A stretch of 64,000 nt of DNA from the NCBI GenBank assembly GCA_907163375.1, contig CAJQUW010012514.1, positions 310,001 through 374,000 of the forward strand. The letters run 5' to 3'. The notes under the pieces are model-generated. The model did not search any database. It saw nothing but the letters and a program-made list of their open reading frames with translations, and was not told where the DNA came from. The stretch comes from Prostheceraeus crozeri (Eukaryota > Platyhelminthes > Polycladida > Euryleptidae). A program made the translations under genes and the position numbers. Shown piece after piece: positions 24,534 to 39,793 of the stretch; position 1 is the stretch's first letter, and each line of letters begins with the position of its first letter.

Positions 24534-27500
24534 GTAAGAGATGTAATCGATACCAGTGCAACTTAAATATAAGGAATAATAAATGTTGCCCGTCGTTGAT
24601 TGTATTAACAAAATCCATTGACCAACCAGATCTGTAATTCCCAACGTGGATGAAAGCGCCCCTCTCCCCTAAGGTATCATGTCAGAATGGTGGGGATGAA
24701 CCCTCAACCAAGAGCTTGCGTGTTTGTGGCAAGGGTGGTGGCATGAAAATATCTTTTTGGTTTTTCAAAATCACTAGAAAAGATGAAAAGAGTTTCAGCC
24801 GAATTCTGACAAATTGTAGAAATTAATTGCTATAGTAGTCGAAAAGATCGAAGTTCCTGTCAGCTTTATTTGTCAATCATATCCATTGACATACGACACG
24901 CATGAGGATGCATGCAGCGATCTAGAAGTATGTCCCGGATTAGAAAATGTACAGTGATTCTGTCCGAATGGCATGATAGTTAATCCGAATCCTATCTGAA
25001 CTGAAAATGTAAAATCATCAACCAGCATTTCGTAGTATATTCAAACTAAACATGCTTAACTGAGCCGTAGTCGAGATGTTGATGCATGTTCTGATGGCCC
25101 ATAACTTTGGATGACCAAACGTTCTCATAGCTTGAACATGCTTTTCCGAACACATCTAATGTATGTAGGCTACTGTTTCCATTCTAATAATTCTAATTAC
25201 AAATGTATCTGAATGTCTACACTTCGGATCGATTTCGGATCTGATTGGATTCAATGACTCCGCAGTCGATACCGACGTTAAGCCAAATTTCAGAACTTAA
25301 AGTTAGAAGAATTGTGTAGAAGCTTATTCATCAGTTAGCTTAGCTAATATGCTAGAAGTAATGACGTTAAGATGTCAAGAATCTCCAATTTAGATTTTTC
25401 TGATTTTCCGTGTTTTCTGACTCTCTGCAATGGTATTTGATGCTTCAAAACGGCATATTATAAGTCAATCCCAGGATTCAATCTAGAGTTTCACAATGCA
25501 AATATGCCTGTGAAATATGTAGTAATTCATATTGCATGTATAAAGAAATGAGCATGCATGTGCAACTTTTTTACATCTACGTGGACTTAATAAAAGTATA
25601 ATTTATTGTAGTATCAAGGACTGCAATCCCATGAATTCGTCGGTTTTGCGAACCCCTGGATTGTTAAGGCGTGGTACTAAAGTATTGCAAACTCTTGAGA
25701 TCCCGCTTTTTTAGCAAATCCCGAAAGTCAGGAATTTAAAAAGTATCCGGTTTTGCAATCCAGAGTATTCATCATTTAATCTTTCATGATTATTTCATCA
25801 TTTCGACTTTTAATCAGTGCGATAGACAACGATTATTGTGACACTGCATGATTCAGAATGATGTAAGCTGAGGCTCCATGCATCAATATCTGAGTGACTA
25901 CCTTCTAACTCTTAATGTTGTCACCGATGCAGAAAACCCGGATTCTTTCCCGATCGAATAACAGGATATACAACGTCTGATGCGTATGCTGTTAATCTCG
26001 GATTTATGCATTCATTAAACCGGTTCAGCGCTCAAATGGCTATTTTGAAATTACAACGAAATAAATCTAGTTATTTTCTCACCCGCGTCAATCCTTGTTG
26101 ACATACAATAGAACGGTGTTATCAAGAGAGAAAGATATATTTTAACAAAAAAGATTGACATCTTTAATAAATTTGAATTGTCAATTTGTTTATATAATAA
26201 ATACCCAGGAACAGCAGCACACAAGTGCCACAGTGTGTTTTGAAATTGGGGTGTTTTTGTTAATTCACCTCGATGCGCAAGACCCAGATTTCGGTTTTGA
26301 TGTTCGCCGTTTGAAAGCGTGGGAGAATGTTCATCAGAGGCAGAAAAATCTCTCAACATTTTATGCGCTTCGATTTATGGAGGTGCATTCGATCGCTATT
26401 TGCTGAACGGCCGACGAAGCGGTAACAGTAGTGTACTGGTGAGGGAACGCGGTGAAATAGCGGTCCCTCAGTTGTTTTTTGTGGATGAATGTTTTCCACT
26501 GACATTTAAAATGAGAAGGTTTAACATTATCTAAAACATTATAACATGATCAATTGCAATGTTGTTGAAATGGCAGAACTTCAATACAATAAATACTTCT
26601 GATGACATTATTGACAACCTTGGCAGTCATGTACATGTCCATCTCCAAAATTTTGTATTGAAGTAAATTTAGTCTCTTTCGTTTGTTTTACCCATGTCCT
26701 TCCGCACTGGTTGATTCATGTAGCGAAAAGCAGCAGGCTATTGTCAGTCAGTCTGTCTATCATACAAATTGTCAAACGATTCATTAATAACACTGTCTTG
26801 ATGTTTTTGAAGTGTTGACTGTAATCTAAATACTTTTAGCCTTTTTTCGTACTTTAGATACTGTTGGCCTAACCAACTGCATAATGCAGGCATAATTGTG
26901 ATTCGAGTGTCTAATGTATAGGCCATAGACCCAACATTTGATATACAGGAAGCTTTGTATGACTAAACTGCTTTCTTCGGTCTTCCATTATTTGGAATAT
27001 ATCGATGCTGTATGCAATCTAATTTTAATTTCATCGCTAAGAGCAGTAAAAGTAGCATGCTAGCAGTGTAAATCGTAAAATTCGTGTGACTAGATCTATT
27101 TACGGTGTAGGCCTATGTGTATAAAAATGGTATATTTTCATTATAAAAAATAAAATGATATCATTGCCGATCATAGGTTTTATGTGAGCCTAATGTTGAA
27201 GTCCAGTAGGCGTGTTGGCTCATGTTTATAGGAAGTTTTGACAGCGTCCCCTAGCAATATTTTTACCACTGCTACACTGGGCAGAGGTGTGTCCCTCTTT
27301 AATCAAATCTGCGAGAGATACGATTCAAATTCAATTCCGATTCGATATCAAGATCGGCAGTGAATAATAAAGTAGCTTTGTCTTTTGAAAAACTTGATCC
27401 AAACCACCTTTCCATATTTATTTATATTTGTCCGTGCTATTTGCATTAGAATTAGATTCTACATGTCATATTTATATATATTTCAAATCAAATGTTTTAT

Positions 27501-29867
27501 CATCTATATACAGCTGGTTATAAAGTCCCGCTAATTTAAAGATTTCTCGCATTTTTTCAACCATCATGTGAATTCAGAAGAGCAATACACCAAAAGATGC
27601 AGCATGCGATAGGGCTTTATAATTCATACTTTATATTGATGAATATCACACATGGGATTTCCCACATATAATCTTGGTAATATACTGTACACAGAAATAA
27701 GAGTTTTGCGTCACTCTTCTGTGTTACCTCCTGTGTGAATGCATGTGCTTTAGCAAAAGTAGTTATTTGAGTCAGATGTTTTAGGTCTCACAATTAAATA
27801 CGGTCTAAAATGTTTCAAATGAAAATTTGATTCAGGAAAGAATCTGAATGTCAAGTCTATAGACTTGCACTATGGCTGACAAAAGCACGATGGGTGCTTC
27901 CTGCCCCCAACTTGAAAAGGAGAAAGAAGAAAATGCTGACGATTTCTTAATAATGATCGTTCTTACTGTTCATTGCCAAACTGGAATTAAAGCTTTATCA
28001 CAAAGAATCAGTCCATTCAAAATGCAGAGCGACGCGTAGATTTTGCAGGATGGATAATCCTTCAAAATTCTTCATTTATTCACACGAGCAAACCAGAAGG
28101 ATGACGCCTACTTTTTACCTAAATGAACAAATCTCCTACCCAATAAATCCTCTGGAACATTAAAAATCCTCATCTGACCTCATCTACACTTCTCCATTCC
28201 TGAAAAGAGAGAATTTGATGAGCTTGCTCGAAAAATATCACCGAATTCAGTGTGAATATACGAGAATCATGTCTGATAGGCTTCTGTCACAATCTTCAAA
28301 AAATATTTTGCTGATAGGCTGTGTCAAAATGCAGGGCGAGTCAAAAGTAAACTGGTAGTCAAAACTTCCAAAGTTGTTTTAATAAAATGTGATATCACGA
28401 AGTCAAATTGAATACTTGAAGTAGTGATCACCTTCAGTTCTGTGTGACAGCGTGATGGAAGGTGAAAGATGACTTGTTGCTGATGCCTTTTTCTGTGAGA
28501 CAGGCTGCATTCTTTTCTACATGAAATCCCAAATGGAAGATGGAAGACGCCTTACTCTGTGTGACAGCGGCCTAACAGCATCACTTACCCATTGAAATTT
28601 GCTTGTAACTGACAACTCACTATCTAACACTGTTTCTGTGCGATCGCCCCTGTTGAGTGCTCATCACGTTAACCATCATTGTGAATGCATCAAGTGCATG
28701 TTTATTTTTGACTAAGTATCAAGGTGCATTGCGAATGCATTGACTACAGCGGTCACTCACTTTGCAATGTAATCTGACGCTTGCGAAATAAGAAAAGACA
28801 CACACGCCGTTGCTTGAATGAGTGTCATCATCAAATAATCATTGGACTTCATTTTCAGAGAGAATTGTGCCCACCACAGGTTACTGAACTGAAAAAATGT
28901 TTTTGTGGCGCAATTTGAAATTGAAAGTGTTCTGCCGAAGGCCCTTTGTGTCTTAAGAACGATGCTGATATCAACTCTAAATATATTTTTACAAAGTCTC
29001 TTGAATTCATTCAATGTGATGCTTCTTAGAGCGCAACCTGGAAATTTTATGTGATTAGGGGAATATCCAAAACACATACTATGTATAAAAATTTATCTGA
29101 ACATGTACAAAGAATAGATGTGGGAATTCCTATTCGTGATGATCAGCAATATTAATTGTGAAACCCATCATACACGGCATCCTTTGATATGTTTTGTTGC
29201 GGTCATGAATTAACAAGTTGGTTGAAAAATGGGAATGGACTATCAATTTACGGGACTTTATAACCAACATGTACACGTATAAACTTATGTGGAAACAACT
29301 GCTCATGTGCTCATTCAGATGATGACTTTTTTCGGAAATACTTTACTTCTGTAAGGAAACTCCTCCTTGCCGCGACTCAACCAACACATCCTATCAATCA
29401 CTGTATTCAACCAATTGGCAATCGTACTTTCTCGGTTCCATTTTCCCGTACGGAAAGACGACGAAATTGTTTTACTGTGTTCTCCACTATTGTGATCAAT
29501 GAAATGCTTGACGTGCACTGAAGTTTCGTTAACTTTCTCCTGTCTTTCTCGGTCACTTAAGTCATTTTTTTGCTTTCATCCATGCTGTTAAGTCGATCAT
29601 ACTTTTACTGAAATGTTTTTTTGATTTTTATTTTCAAAAAAAACAGGAATTATTATTATTATAACCTAAATACTGTGGCACCATGGCCTGCCTCGCCATT
29701 ACGCTGCGCTTTTGTCAACTTGCCCTATGTAATTTCTGTATATTACCTGTGTACTATTTCTATATTATGGCATTTAATACTTTACTGATATTATCTAGCC
29801 CTTAGTGGTCTTTCTTTTAAGAATTATTTTCTTAACAAATTTAAGAATGGAATTTCCTTATTTGTAG
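24534..29867. other. INPP5E intron (about 5.3 kb), no assigned features
   Basis: No gene or named transposon could be supported in this intron. Degenerate AATCCC/GGGATT patches occur near 25620-25780. Short frames on both strands lack domains. Confidence 0.6.
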
Positions 29868-29965
29868 GAATACCCCACCAGCCTGGAGTTGCTTTTATTC
29901 CCAGAATCACTCGACTATCTTCCCGATATCTACGTCATCGGAATACAAGAAATTTCTCCAGAAAA
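29868..29965 (+). CDS. INPP5E: INPP5E exon: second catalytic motif
   Basis: Acceptor TATTTGTAG and donor GAAAA|GTTAGT; 98 bp, entering in phase 0 and leaving two bases. The translation (EYPTSLELLLFPESLDYL, then PDIYVIGIQEISPE) matches PPSLDEFLLP......DLYVIGVQEG of INPP5E. The Glu of the IGIQE motif is the conserved metal-binding acid of the 5-phosphatase active site and is present. Phase agrees with the neighbouring exons. Confidence 0.95.
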
Positions 29966-32739
29966 GTTAGTTTAAATATTGTTTTGCAATTCCTGAAAAT
30001 TTTGCGTGTGAGTTGAGAAACAGTAGAGAGTAGAGTCATGTTCGTGAATGCATTATTTTCTATAAAGCAAAGTTAGATATATAATCAATTGTACTGTTTA
30101 AATGAAAACAGTAGCCAGATTTGCTTATGACTTTCTTATTCATGGAAATAAATTTCAAATCTGTTTTAAAAATCTTGAATACGATAACAAATGGAAACGA
30201 GACAATCTCTATCGAGAAATATTGATTACGAAATAAAATGAAAACTGGAATTTACTAGGATCATTTATGTAATGTAACCAATCGATTATATGATCTTTAA
30301 CTACAAACTATTCTAATCACTGTCGCTGCTTTTCTACGTGTACATCAGTGTTCTCTAACACAGTGTGGGTGCTTTTGAGTTTGATGTAATACACGGATAG
30401 GTGTAAGATTGTCAGTTTCAATGGCTGATTCATATATATGAACCATTATTTTATTATTATTTATCGAACCATTATCATATATATATATTTGCAATCAAAA
30501 AAACTGATTTATAGAGCATTGGTTTAAATTGTTTTATCCTCATTTGCCTCACAAATCTGTATCATTTAAAGATTCTATGATTATTTTAGAGGCAACCCTA
30601 GAACTCACCTTAACTCGGACTCGAAAAAATTAGGACGTTCCCATCGTGCCATAGTTTGACTTATCTCTTTCGAACTTCTTTTGATCATTCATTTTCGTGT
30701 TCACCGACTCCTGCTTCCAAGTTACTCGATCCCTAACAATTTATACACTTACTGGTATGTGTGTGGTAATATCATCAAAGAAAATGCAGATAGACCGCGC
30801 CGTTTAGGTTATACTGGAGAATTACTTCTGTCTTTTCGCTCTTGTTTTGGCATCCTCCGAATCTGTTGTCATCAGGTCAAGTCTAACTAAATATCTTATT
30901 ATGTCGATCAGTTCAAACCTGAGAGTTGAACCTATGTATTGAGAGTTTAACCCTAGGCATATCATACTCCTCACTCACTTTAGGCACACCAATTAGGTGC
31001 AATTTTTGAAATCACCCCTTGATTTTTCATCAATTATCCAAATTTTCAATGATTGCATTGCATAGCAGTCCAAAATTATTAAATGTGCAATCAATTAATG
31101 CTAAAAGTGTGCTTGGATGACTGAAAACACTCGATATGTCATTTTTTGTCGTAAATAATGGAATTTTACTGAAAATTAATTCTTATTTTATTCATGTTCA
31201 GTCATTTGACTTGTCTCACACTGGTAGCTTTCAAAGTCTTTCCACTTGTATATTCTATCATTTTATGAGATAGAATCTGATATGTAGGTGAAGAATGTGA
31301 GCTGACCTCTAACTCAGTAATTTCCGCTGTAATGAAATGTCTACATTCAATTGCATTGGAAAACTGAAGATCAATAATTTCCATAATAAAGAAAACTCAG
31401 GACTGTGTGTTAGCTACAAAATCTATCGTGTTTCTCAAGCTTATTTGACATGTTGTAGGTAAGTTTATTTATTTATTGCAGTTTCATGTGTTGTCTTTAT
31501 CACAAACGAGATTCGCCAGTAAGTCCACTTCCAAGAAAATTTAAACTGACTTAATCCCGTCCATTCATGATAGGATGTCAAAGTGAAGTGACCGATCGGG
31601 GAATTATAAAGACGAAATCGCAACCTGAGCAGTTCCAGGTGTTTTCTTAGGACATTTCAGTCGATAGCAAATAACTACATATGATAATATGCATCACAGT
31701 AGCAAATCCAAATAGTTACTGCAGCAAAAAATATTTTCCTGTGGCAAATATGTCAGCTAAAAACCAGCGACTTGTATAATTTCACTTTTTATATTAAATG
31801 GTAAAAGTCAGTTAACGTAAATTGCATAGAGACTTAACAAAAAATAGTGCATAGAAAACAAAAGGTGTGATTTTAAAGATCGCACGTTGGTATGTCTAGG
31901 TACAAGTGCGATGTTTAATTGTTGTACTTAGTTTTTTGATAATTTATTCCTTTCTATCATGCAATATACGATGCGATTCATTATTATTAATGCCTAAGCA
32001 TATGTGCGCTTATCAATATATGAATATCAAGCTGTATTTGTCTATTGGATGTTCTTCGCCTACATGATTGAAATATTGCTTTTATTACCTTGATGCATGA
32101 TTTGGGTTTGTGACATTTTCTCCAACAAAGCGACGAGAACACTGTTTGTCCTAAATTTAGATTCTTTTTCGCTTTATTGAACAGTTGGAGCATATTGACG
32201 TTAGGGATTGAAACCTCAACACTATGACCCTTTTAAGTGTAAGACTTCAGAAAATATTGGACAGAAATGTCAAATCGACAAATAAAGGAAGTAGAGCATC
32301 CATATCGGCAAAAGCTCATATTCATTTTCAGTCACAAAATGTAACTCATTTTGTGAAATGAACACTAAATTTTCCTCCATAAGCTTTTGAAGACGCGTTA
32401 ATCAATTTTTTAGTTTTACGGTTTGAATAATAATTTTTAATGATGAATTTTGAAATTCTACCCAATATTGTTTATTTTCATGTATGATTTTCATAACATT
32501 AATTATATAGAATTGGAGAAGGAATAATATGAGCAATAGCCTACTATGCAATTAATTACCTTCAATTTCTTAGTAGACATAGACATATTCCTGGTAGTCT
32601 ATGTTCTTGAATAATTTCATATCATCAATTTTTATTAACTTACCGTGTATACTCGCCTATAAATATACATGTATGTGCACAGAACGTAGATAACATAGCA
32701 GAACAAAATGTTGACAAAGTTTCTTGCCTCTTTCCAGTG

Positions 32740-32877
32740 TTTACAAGATATGCACCTAAGAATATACGTATAGCGATAATCCTTCCTAGAGAGAAAGCAA
32801 CGTCAGGTTCATGCCACGAATCGAACCCAAGACCTTTGACATTAAGAGCCGGCACGGTAGCCGTTCACACCACTATA
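32740..32877 (-). mobile_element. tRNA-derived SINE head
   Basis: On the minus strand, TAGTGGTGTGAACGGCTACC gives an A-box-like element (plus-strand 32856-32875) and GGTTCGATTC a B box (plus-strand 32818-32827), with tRNA-like spacing. A pyrimidine-rich GCTTTCTCTCTAGGAAGG follows. The end toward lower coordinates is unclear. It is too diverged to be a tRNA gene. Confidence 0.6.
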
Positions 32878-35800
32878 TATGTTGCGGAATTATTGACTAC
32901 GTATTTATTATTCTGAAGAAAATCAACTTTCACTGCATTCATTTCGACTAAGATTTGTCATCTATTTGATATTTTGTCATTAGGTACCTCATAATTAATA
33001 CCTCATACAGTAAATCTAATGCGTTAAATGTTACAGTAACATACACTGTAATTCAACGTTACATACTATCCTCTATCTTTTGATACCTGGAACTTTCATT
33101 TGCTGACAAAAATTCTTGCGACTGCACACTTTTGAATATGAACCGTGTCTACGTATCATCTTGCTTCTATGATCTACGTGTCCTCATCAGCAAGATTGTG
33201 GACAGATAGTTGTTCTGAAAGGAATGTTTGCTTTGAAAAGATTTTCATGATGAGATGATTATGACTTTGATAAATTGATCCATTGCAGTAAATGTACCAT
33301 AAAGTATCAGAATATTTAAAGTGCACCTTTGATTTCATTCTCGTCACTTTTCTGTTACAGTGCTTTCTTAAGAAGCTTATCTGAATGCAGGTAACTATGG
33401 TGTTTCTAGTGCCTACCAACGGCTAAACAGCTAAACATTCTCAAGGATTTCTGAAGCGACCCTACCCTCGTTAGGCTATCGTAAAATTCATAATGCACTT
33501 GTAGGTTTTCTTGTCACAAAATTGGAAAAATAATTTTCTCAGACAAACGCAATGTCATTAAATAGCCTTATTAAAGATCAAAATTGCACCAGATGACCCA
33601 TCTGTCAAGATGTTTCGCTGATTTTAAAATTGAAGGATAGCATGTATGATTTTTAGATCGATTTTTCGAATAAACATATAAGCAGCCGGTTTTAGAAAAT
33701 TTGTTGGTTGCATATAAATTCCAATACATTATATCAGGCATGGAGAATTAAGAAGGCAGTAACTCAACAATATGCTGCGAACTGCCAGTATCCATATGAA
33801 AGGACACTTTTAAAGTATAAAATACTTTGGAAAGACAGAATAAACATTATCTGTCGTATCAGTTTTCTCCCAACACCAATTTTAAATTGGTATGACGATA
33901 ATCAATGTATTCAACATTTTAAGAAGATTAATAGGTTTTAATTTATCGCGGAAGATGTAAAGCATTTTTTGATTTGGCAATTACAAAATTTCTGGATATC
34001 TACCGATTTATATCAATATCCTTGCTCATCATCTTCGCCCTGCAGTCTCATTAGTAGTCCGGCCTATCAGTAGTTTCAAAATTTGTTCACTTTTTCAGCC
34101 TATGATTTCAAACAGATGTGATCAGTAAATCTGAACAATCATCATTCTGAAATGTTGTTACATATGCATTGTTGAAATTTGTTTTGCAGATATTGAATAT
34201 TTCAGATACTAAAGATGAAATATCAAAATTTTGTTATGTTTGACTTCACCGCGTAAAGAAATTAAAGTTTTTATGAAAATTAATTGGTAAGTTTAATGAT
34301 AAGAACTTCCATCATGTGATCATTAACACCTTGAGACAACAGTGCGTTTACAGTATTAAGCTGGTCATTCTAATGTCCACGATTTTGTACAGCTCCTGCT
34401 ATACCATAAAATAGGGGACACTGTGTTGAAACAGTAATCCGGCAACCCTCGGAAGTTATATTTATTACTTATGGCAGAGCTTCGAGTATATCATCTCATC
34501 AGATTTGATTTACACCCCTTGAAGAAAATCGAATTCAGAATTCCTTGTTCATTTGTTTTCAATCTTCCTTTTTACCTCGACTTTCATCAGGACCTGATCT
34601 CTGAAGGTGCTGAATACTATCTTGATGTCCTGAATACGAGAAATAAGTTGACGAATGATGTTCCTGCACTTTAATGTTCACCTCTCAACACCTCGAATGA
34701 TATATTCTTATACATAACAACGTTGGTAACTAATAAATGCTTACATTAATACTCTAACGCGTGTTTCTTGGCGCCGAAATTTAACCTTCTCATGTTAAAC
34801 ATCTTACCTACTAAGTAGAATTAACATTGAATTATTTTGAAACCATGAACGGGAAGAGATAATCGTCATGAGGCTTTCTTGCTAACCCGAAAAACAACCT
34901 CTAAGCAAGGTTTATTCGATCATATGATGCTTATCTGAATTGTCTTGATGAAAGTCCGATGAAGTATTTTGTATTTCATATTTATCAAGTTTAAATTTGA
35001 AACAGTGATTAGAAATGATACCTACAAGCTCATTGTCACTTTCAGTAACGGGATATTTTAGAATACAATGAATGTACTCGCAGTATGCTAGCATACCGGT
35101 TGTACATCTGTAAATATACTCGTATTAGTTTGGGTCAGCATCAAAGCGATTTCACAATAATTCCGAAAATCATCTTTAAGCTATTGATTTAATTTAGAAT
35201 GTTTACCGCAACTTACGAGCATTTATCATAGAAAATTCTGAGACACTAACATGCTCAGAATGTGATTCAAACGATCGCGCTTCATCTTGGTTTACTGCAG
35301 TCATCCTGCTGCTATAATTTCGTGTCCATGATGAGCTCTTGTAAGAAAGAAGATATTTCGAATATTATTTTATAATTGCATTCTGGACTTGTATTCATTT
35401 GTCCAGAATTTGAGGTGAAGATGAGTATCATTGCAAACCTGACTAGAAGTATCAATATTCATTAAATATTCATTTTTTATTAAGTGATGCACACCCTGTC
35501 CGTTAGGATCATTCTCTAATCAAATAGAAGTCAATTTTACTTTTCCGCATTTGCATTTAATACTTTGTTACAGAAGAGGTTTGTTGAAAACATATGTAGT
35601 CTACATCTTTAATCTATAAATATATCTATTTCTTGTTTTTTAATCAAATCAAACTTCCGCTCTATCTAGATGTCTGATTCATAAATTTGGTACTCAAATT
35701 TTTGGTGTAATTGTATTTCAATTTCATTTAATGTTTAGCAATTGGCATACATTGTATATTAGCGTTTAATTTTTTAATGTGGGTAACGCTAATACAAGTA

Positions 35801-38454
35801 AAGCGTTGAGCATCTAGGTACTGCATCGAATCGACTCAAGAAGTTTGTAACCACGTTTGCAAAAACGTGAAAGGACCACAAACTGCTGTGTTACTCTGAA
35901 ACATTCAATACGATAAGCCTATTGTGGTGTTGCAACTTATCACAGTGTGTGTTCAGCAGTCATTGTTGTGTTATACGAGAGCACTCGCACTGCAATATTA
36001 TATAGTCTCTGATTATTGGAAATCATTATGTTATTTCCAATAGCAGGAATTGAAGCTTATCAAAGTAGCATGTGGTCTAGTTACTTAATCAAGTGTAAAA
36101 TCGTCTTCCAAGGTGGCACTTGTGGCACAGAAGCGGGCACCATGGTTTTGAAAGTCTACTTGGTGAGTCAATGGAAAATGAAGAGCAGTACTTGAAAAGA
36201 ATAACGAAGATTGTCTGCTTGAAATTGTTCAAAAAATAATTTCAAATGTCCATAAGCCTACAGGATATCATGCCTAATGTCACCTTGTAGCATTCATTCT
36301 ACCCAGCACATTTAGATTTCAGAATTGAATGTGATGATCGTCACAAATAATCGATCGAGTATCAGTCGATAATGAAGACGGTATTTTACTAGACTATTTT
36401 CTTTGTACTAAGTTGAAAATTTTAAATTTGTTAACTTGTAAATTCTTAGTGCATCTGTAGGTATCAGAAATTTAAAAAAAGTCAGAAATATCGAAATGTT
36501 TAAGTTCAGTGGAATTTGAATTTATCATTTGAAATGATTGGGAACTTAAGCTTAAGAATGACGAGATATACATGTACTTTGATTAACAAATGTGATAATA
36601 CAGTATGTAATTCCGTAACAACGAACGTTCGGTTATAACGGATACAGCAAATATTCCTGTCAAAAATTCGTATCTGACCATAATAAAGGCTCCCTGGTAA
36701 TTTAGTACACGGCTATAACGTGCAATTTCATGTAAAGTACAGAAATTTTTTCCCTTGAAAATTTGCCGTACAAAGTCCTATGGGAAATCAGGAATTCCTT
36801 GAAATAGCCAAATACTTTCTGCTGATCTTGGACTGTATTTTGTTGCAAAATTGATGAAAGTATTCTCAGCCAATGAAATTCTTGCACTGAAAAATCTGAA
36901 ATTCTGAATTTATCAAGAGATTGGAGAATCGTCATAATAATAGTTCTGATATCTGTTGCTTGGCGTCCTCAGCATTTTGCACGAACGTCTGCCTTTCATA
37001 TTTGAATGCAAGAAATATATGTGCAAGTAGAAAGAAATCCAACCAACATGATTGGCAGCTCAGGCTACGTAGCTGTCGATGCAGTGACGGAAGGTCCGTC
37101 TAATGCTACCGTACTAAGAATTCAGCTTCACCAAAGTGTTGTGCAATTGTGCATGTACAGTTTATTCGCAAACCGAAATTTTGAATGCAAATGAGTTGCA
37201 ATCAGTATTCTGAAATCAACATTTTTGAGTTATCATTATTATTTAGCATCCGAAATCACTTATTTTTCCCGAATCAATGAACAACCGATGAGTATGTAGG
37301 AATATCTATACATTTGTAGGTAGGGAAAAATACCTTATCCTTAATGTAACGGACATCAAGCATAAAGGACATTCATTTTAATTCCTTGAGTGCACATACT
37401 AACGAGATCATGCTGCATATATTAGATATTATTCTTTTTTGATTTATAAGCATGCAGAATCATTTAAAGTTCAATATTTCGTAAAGGCCTATTTCCTGAA
37501 AATCTTGATTATAGATATATATTAAAAATATTATTGACAAAATAAATGTTGATTACAAAAAGACTGAAGCCCCACTCATCAAACGCTGAAAAACACTGTC
37601 ATAGAGCTTTCAACTAGTTTCGTAATTGGCGTTGTTCTTTCTCTCACAAGGAGATGCATATAAAATGCATGTATTCATTCACGAGCAAAATAAGAAAAGC
37701 TAAAGGCCTATTGCTCACAAGTATAAATTGTATAAGTTCATAAGCATCTCCATAATTTCTTTTATTTCACCATTTACCAAGTTGATCGTTTTTTAAGGTA
37801 CTTTACCTAGGGTCATTTCGTTTCTAGGTAAAGCTCAGGTTTCGTGGAGCGATCCCCCTGACGTTGTCGTCGCACAGAGATTTATGATCTTGTAGTCAGG
37901 TTTTTATACCGGAAGAAATCATTCTTGTAGATTGATCATGACTTCTCAGGCTTGAAACTGTCTTCAAAAACGTGGATCTGGATTTTCAAATCTAAAGGAT
38001 TTGTAACATTCAATCTTAGTCTATAAAATTTTCATTCATAGACAAGCGCAAAAGATGAAAGACAGTTCTTTCAGAAAATAAAAAAAGATAGTTCTTGCTA
38101 TTCAACTAATGTATCGAGGGATTCTTTTCACTCCAGTAAAATCCTTTAGCTCCATAAAGTAATTGCGACTAATCGCATCTGAAGCCATGCAGTTAACTGA
38201 GTAGCTTAAGCAGTTCAAATCTTTAGAGGCGTAACGTCATTAAACAGTAGTGTTCCCAATAAACGCAGCTTTTAACCTCAATGCTAGCACTGCCTGTTAT
38301 GCTCAAATAACATGTTCTTAATGAAAAATAACTTAGGAGTATCATGAGGTCTTTGTATTTACGTAAACGTTCAAATTGTCCTTTATCTTCGGATAATAAA
38401 GCATTCATTACTCTACAGTTGTTGTCTGCATATCATTTCTTCATTATTGATTTT

Positions 38455-39201
38455 ATAGCCCGGCAGCCAGAACGAGTTTCTGCAGGGAACGAGTTTCTGC
38501 AGGGAACGAGGCCGAAAGTGAGACTTTCACAGAATGATGTGCACCCTATGCCTACTACGAATCGGCACGTCTGCCGAGTTCAAGTGAGTTCCTCTTCTTG
38601 TCGGACAAGATCAAAGAAAAACACATGTAAATCCAATGGGATGCAGATTGCAGTTTTTGACTAAAATGAAATTGTCCATGTTTTCTTTGATTAAATGAAA
38701 AGTACTAAGCCCAGAGTCACTCTTTCTGGCATGCAATGTCTTCAGGTCATTTCCTATGATTTTCATGCACCCCTGTCTGTAAAACTAAACACATTTAGAT
38801 TTGGCGAGCCTCTTGATGTCGGCAAACACAAACATTTTGAGCAACTTTATTCACATTCAACCACATTCTCACATACATTGTCGATTCGATGCATGATAAT
38901 AGCACATGTACATCATAGGAAATGACCGGAAGACATTCCATGTCAAAAATTATGACTCTGGGCTTAGTACTTTTCGCTTAATTAGAGAAAGCATAGACAA
39001 TTTCATTTTTAGCCAAAAACTGCAATCTACATCCCATTGGATTTACATGTGTTTTTCTTTGATCCTGTCCGACAAGAGGAGGAACTCACTTGAACTCGGC
39101 AGACGTGCCGATTCGTAGTAGGCATAGGGTGTATATCATTCTGTGAAAGTCTCACTTTCGGCCTCGTTCCCTGCAGAAACTCGTTCTGGCTGCCGGACTA
39201 T
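38455..39201. mobile_element. Large inverted-repeat (foldback) element
   Basis: Two arms of about 300 bp (38455-38763 and 38912-39201) are inverted copies around a 148-bp spacer. Both outer ends read ATAG(C/T)CCGGCAGCCAG. The arms differ by scattered substitutions, and the left arm has a duplicated block, AACGAGTTTCTGCAGGG, occurring twice in a row. The element has no coding capacity. Its right end abuts a transposase remnant at 39209, so it either inserted there or was mobilised by a related transposase. Confidence 0.85.
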
Positions 39202-39208
39202 TACTAAA

Positions 39209-39517
39209 CTTTTGTATTATTTTTCTGTTTAGTTCGTCCAGTTTTGGATCTTCATTATAGTACACCCTGCTCTTCAATGTCGCCCAAAGCCGCTGATCAC
39301 ATGGCGTCAGATCAGGGTATCTTGCCGGCCAAGCTGTTACAAAGCCGCGTCCAATAACCCTACATAACCTATGTAGGGATTGGTGGAAAATTGCTGTGGA
39401 GTAACATTCTTTCGAGTAGCATTGTGGAATGAAGTGATTCTTCAGCATTTCATTGTAATTATTGCCGTTTATGGTGTCTAAGAAGAAAAGCAACTCAATT
39501 GTTTGGCAGGAAGACAC
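39209..39517 (-). pseudogene. Tc1/mariner-like transposase remnant
   Basis: The minus-strand frame contains NNYNEMLKNHFIPQC, YSTAIFHQ, RVIGRGFVTAWPARYPDL followed by TPCD, and LWATLKSRVYYNEDP. This is the C-terminal part of an IS630/Tc1/mariner-type DDE/D transposase. The acidic residue of the SPDLTPCD-type motif is kept. Compared with the family, about 15-20 residues between TAIFHQ and RVIGRGF, the block holding the usual DGAPPH-like motif, are missing, so the copy cannot be active. The frame runs on into the adjoining inverted repeat. Confidence 0.85.
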
Positions 39518-39793
39518 GAGTTGATGCTTATTATATTATATTATTATTATATCATGTGTGATAAATATAGAGCAATTTTCCGAAGATGAAAGAATACCTG
39601 AGTAATTGCTTTAAATACTAAGATCTCATGATATTGCTTTCAGTTTTTCGGCATCAATATCATTTTTGAACATAGAGTCTCGCTTTCACGTCAAAATAAA
39701 GAAAATCTGCGACAATTTTGGGATATTCTGAGTTAGGAAATATTTGTTTCGTGCAAATTAGATAAATTTCTGAATTATTTGTGTATTGCTTAA

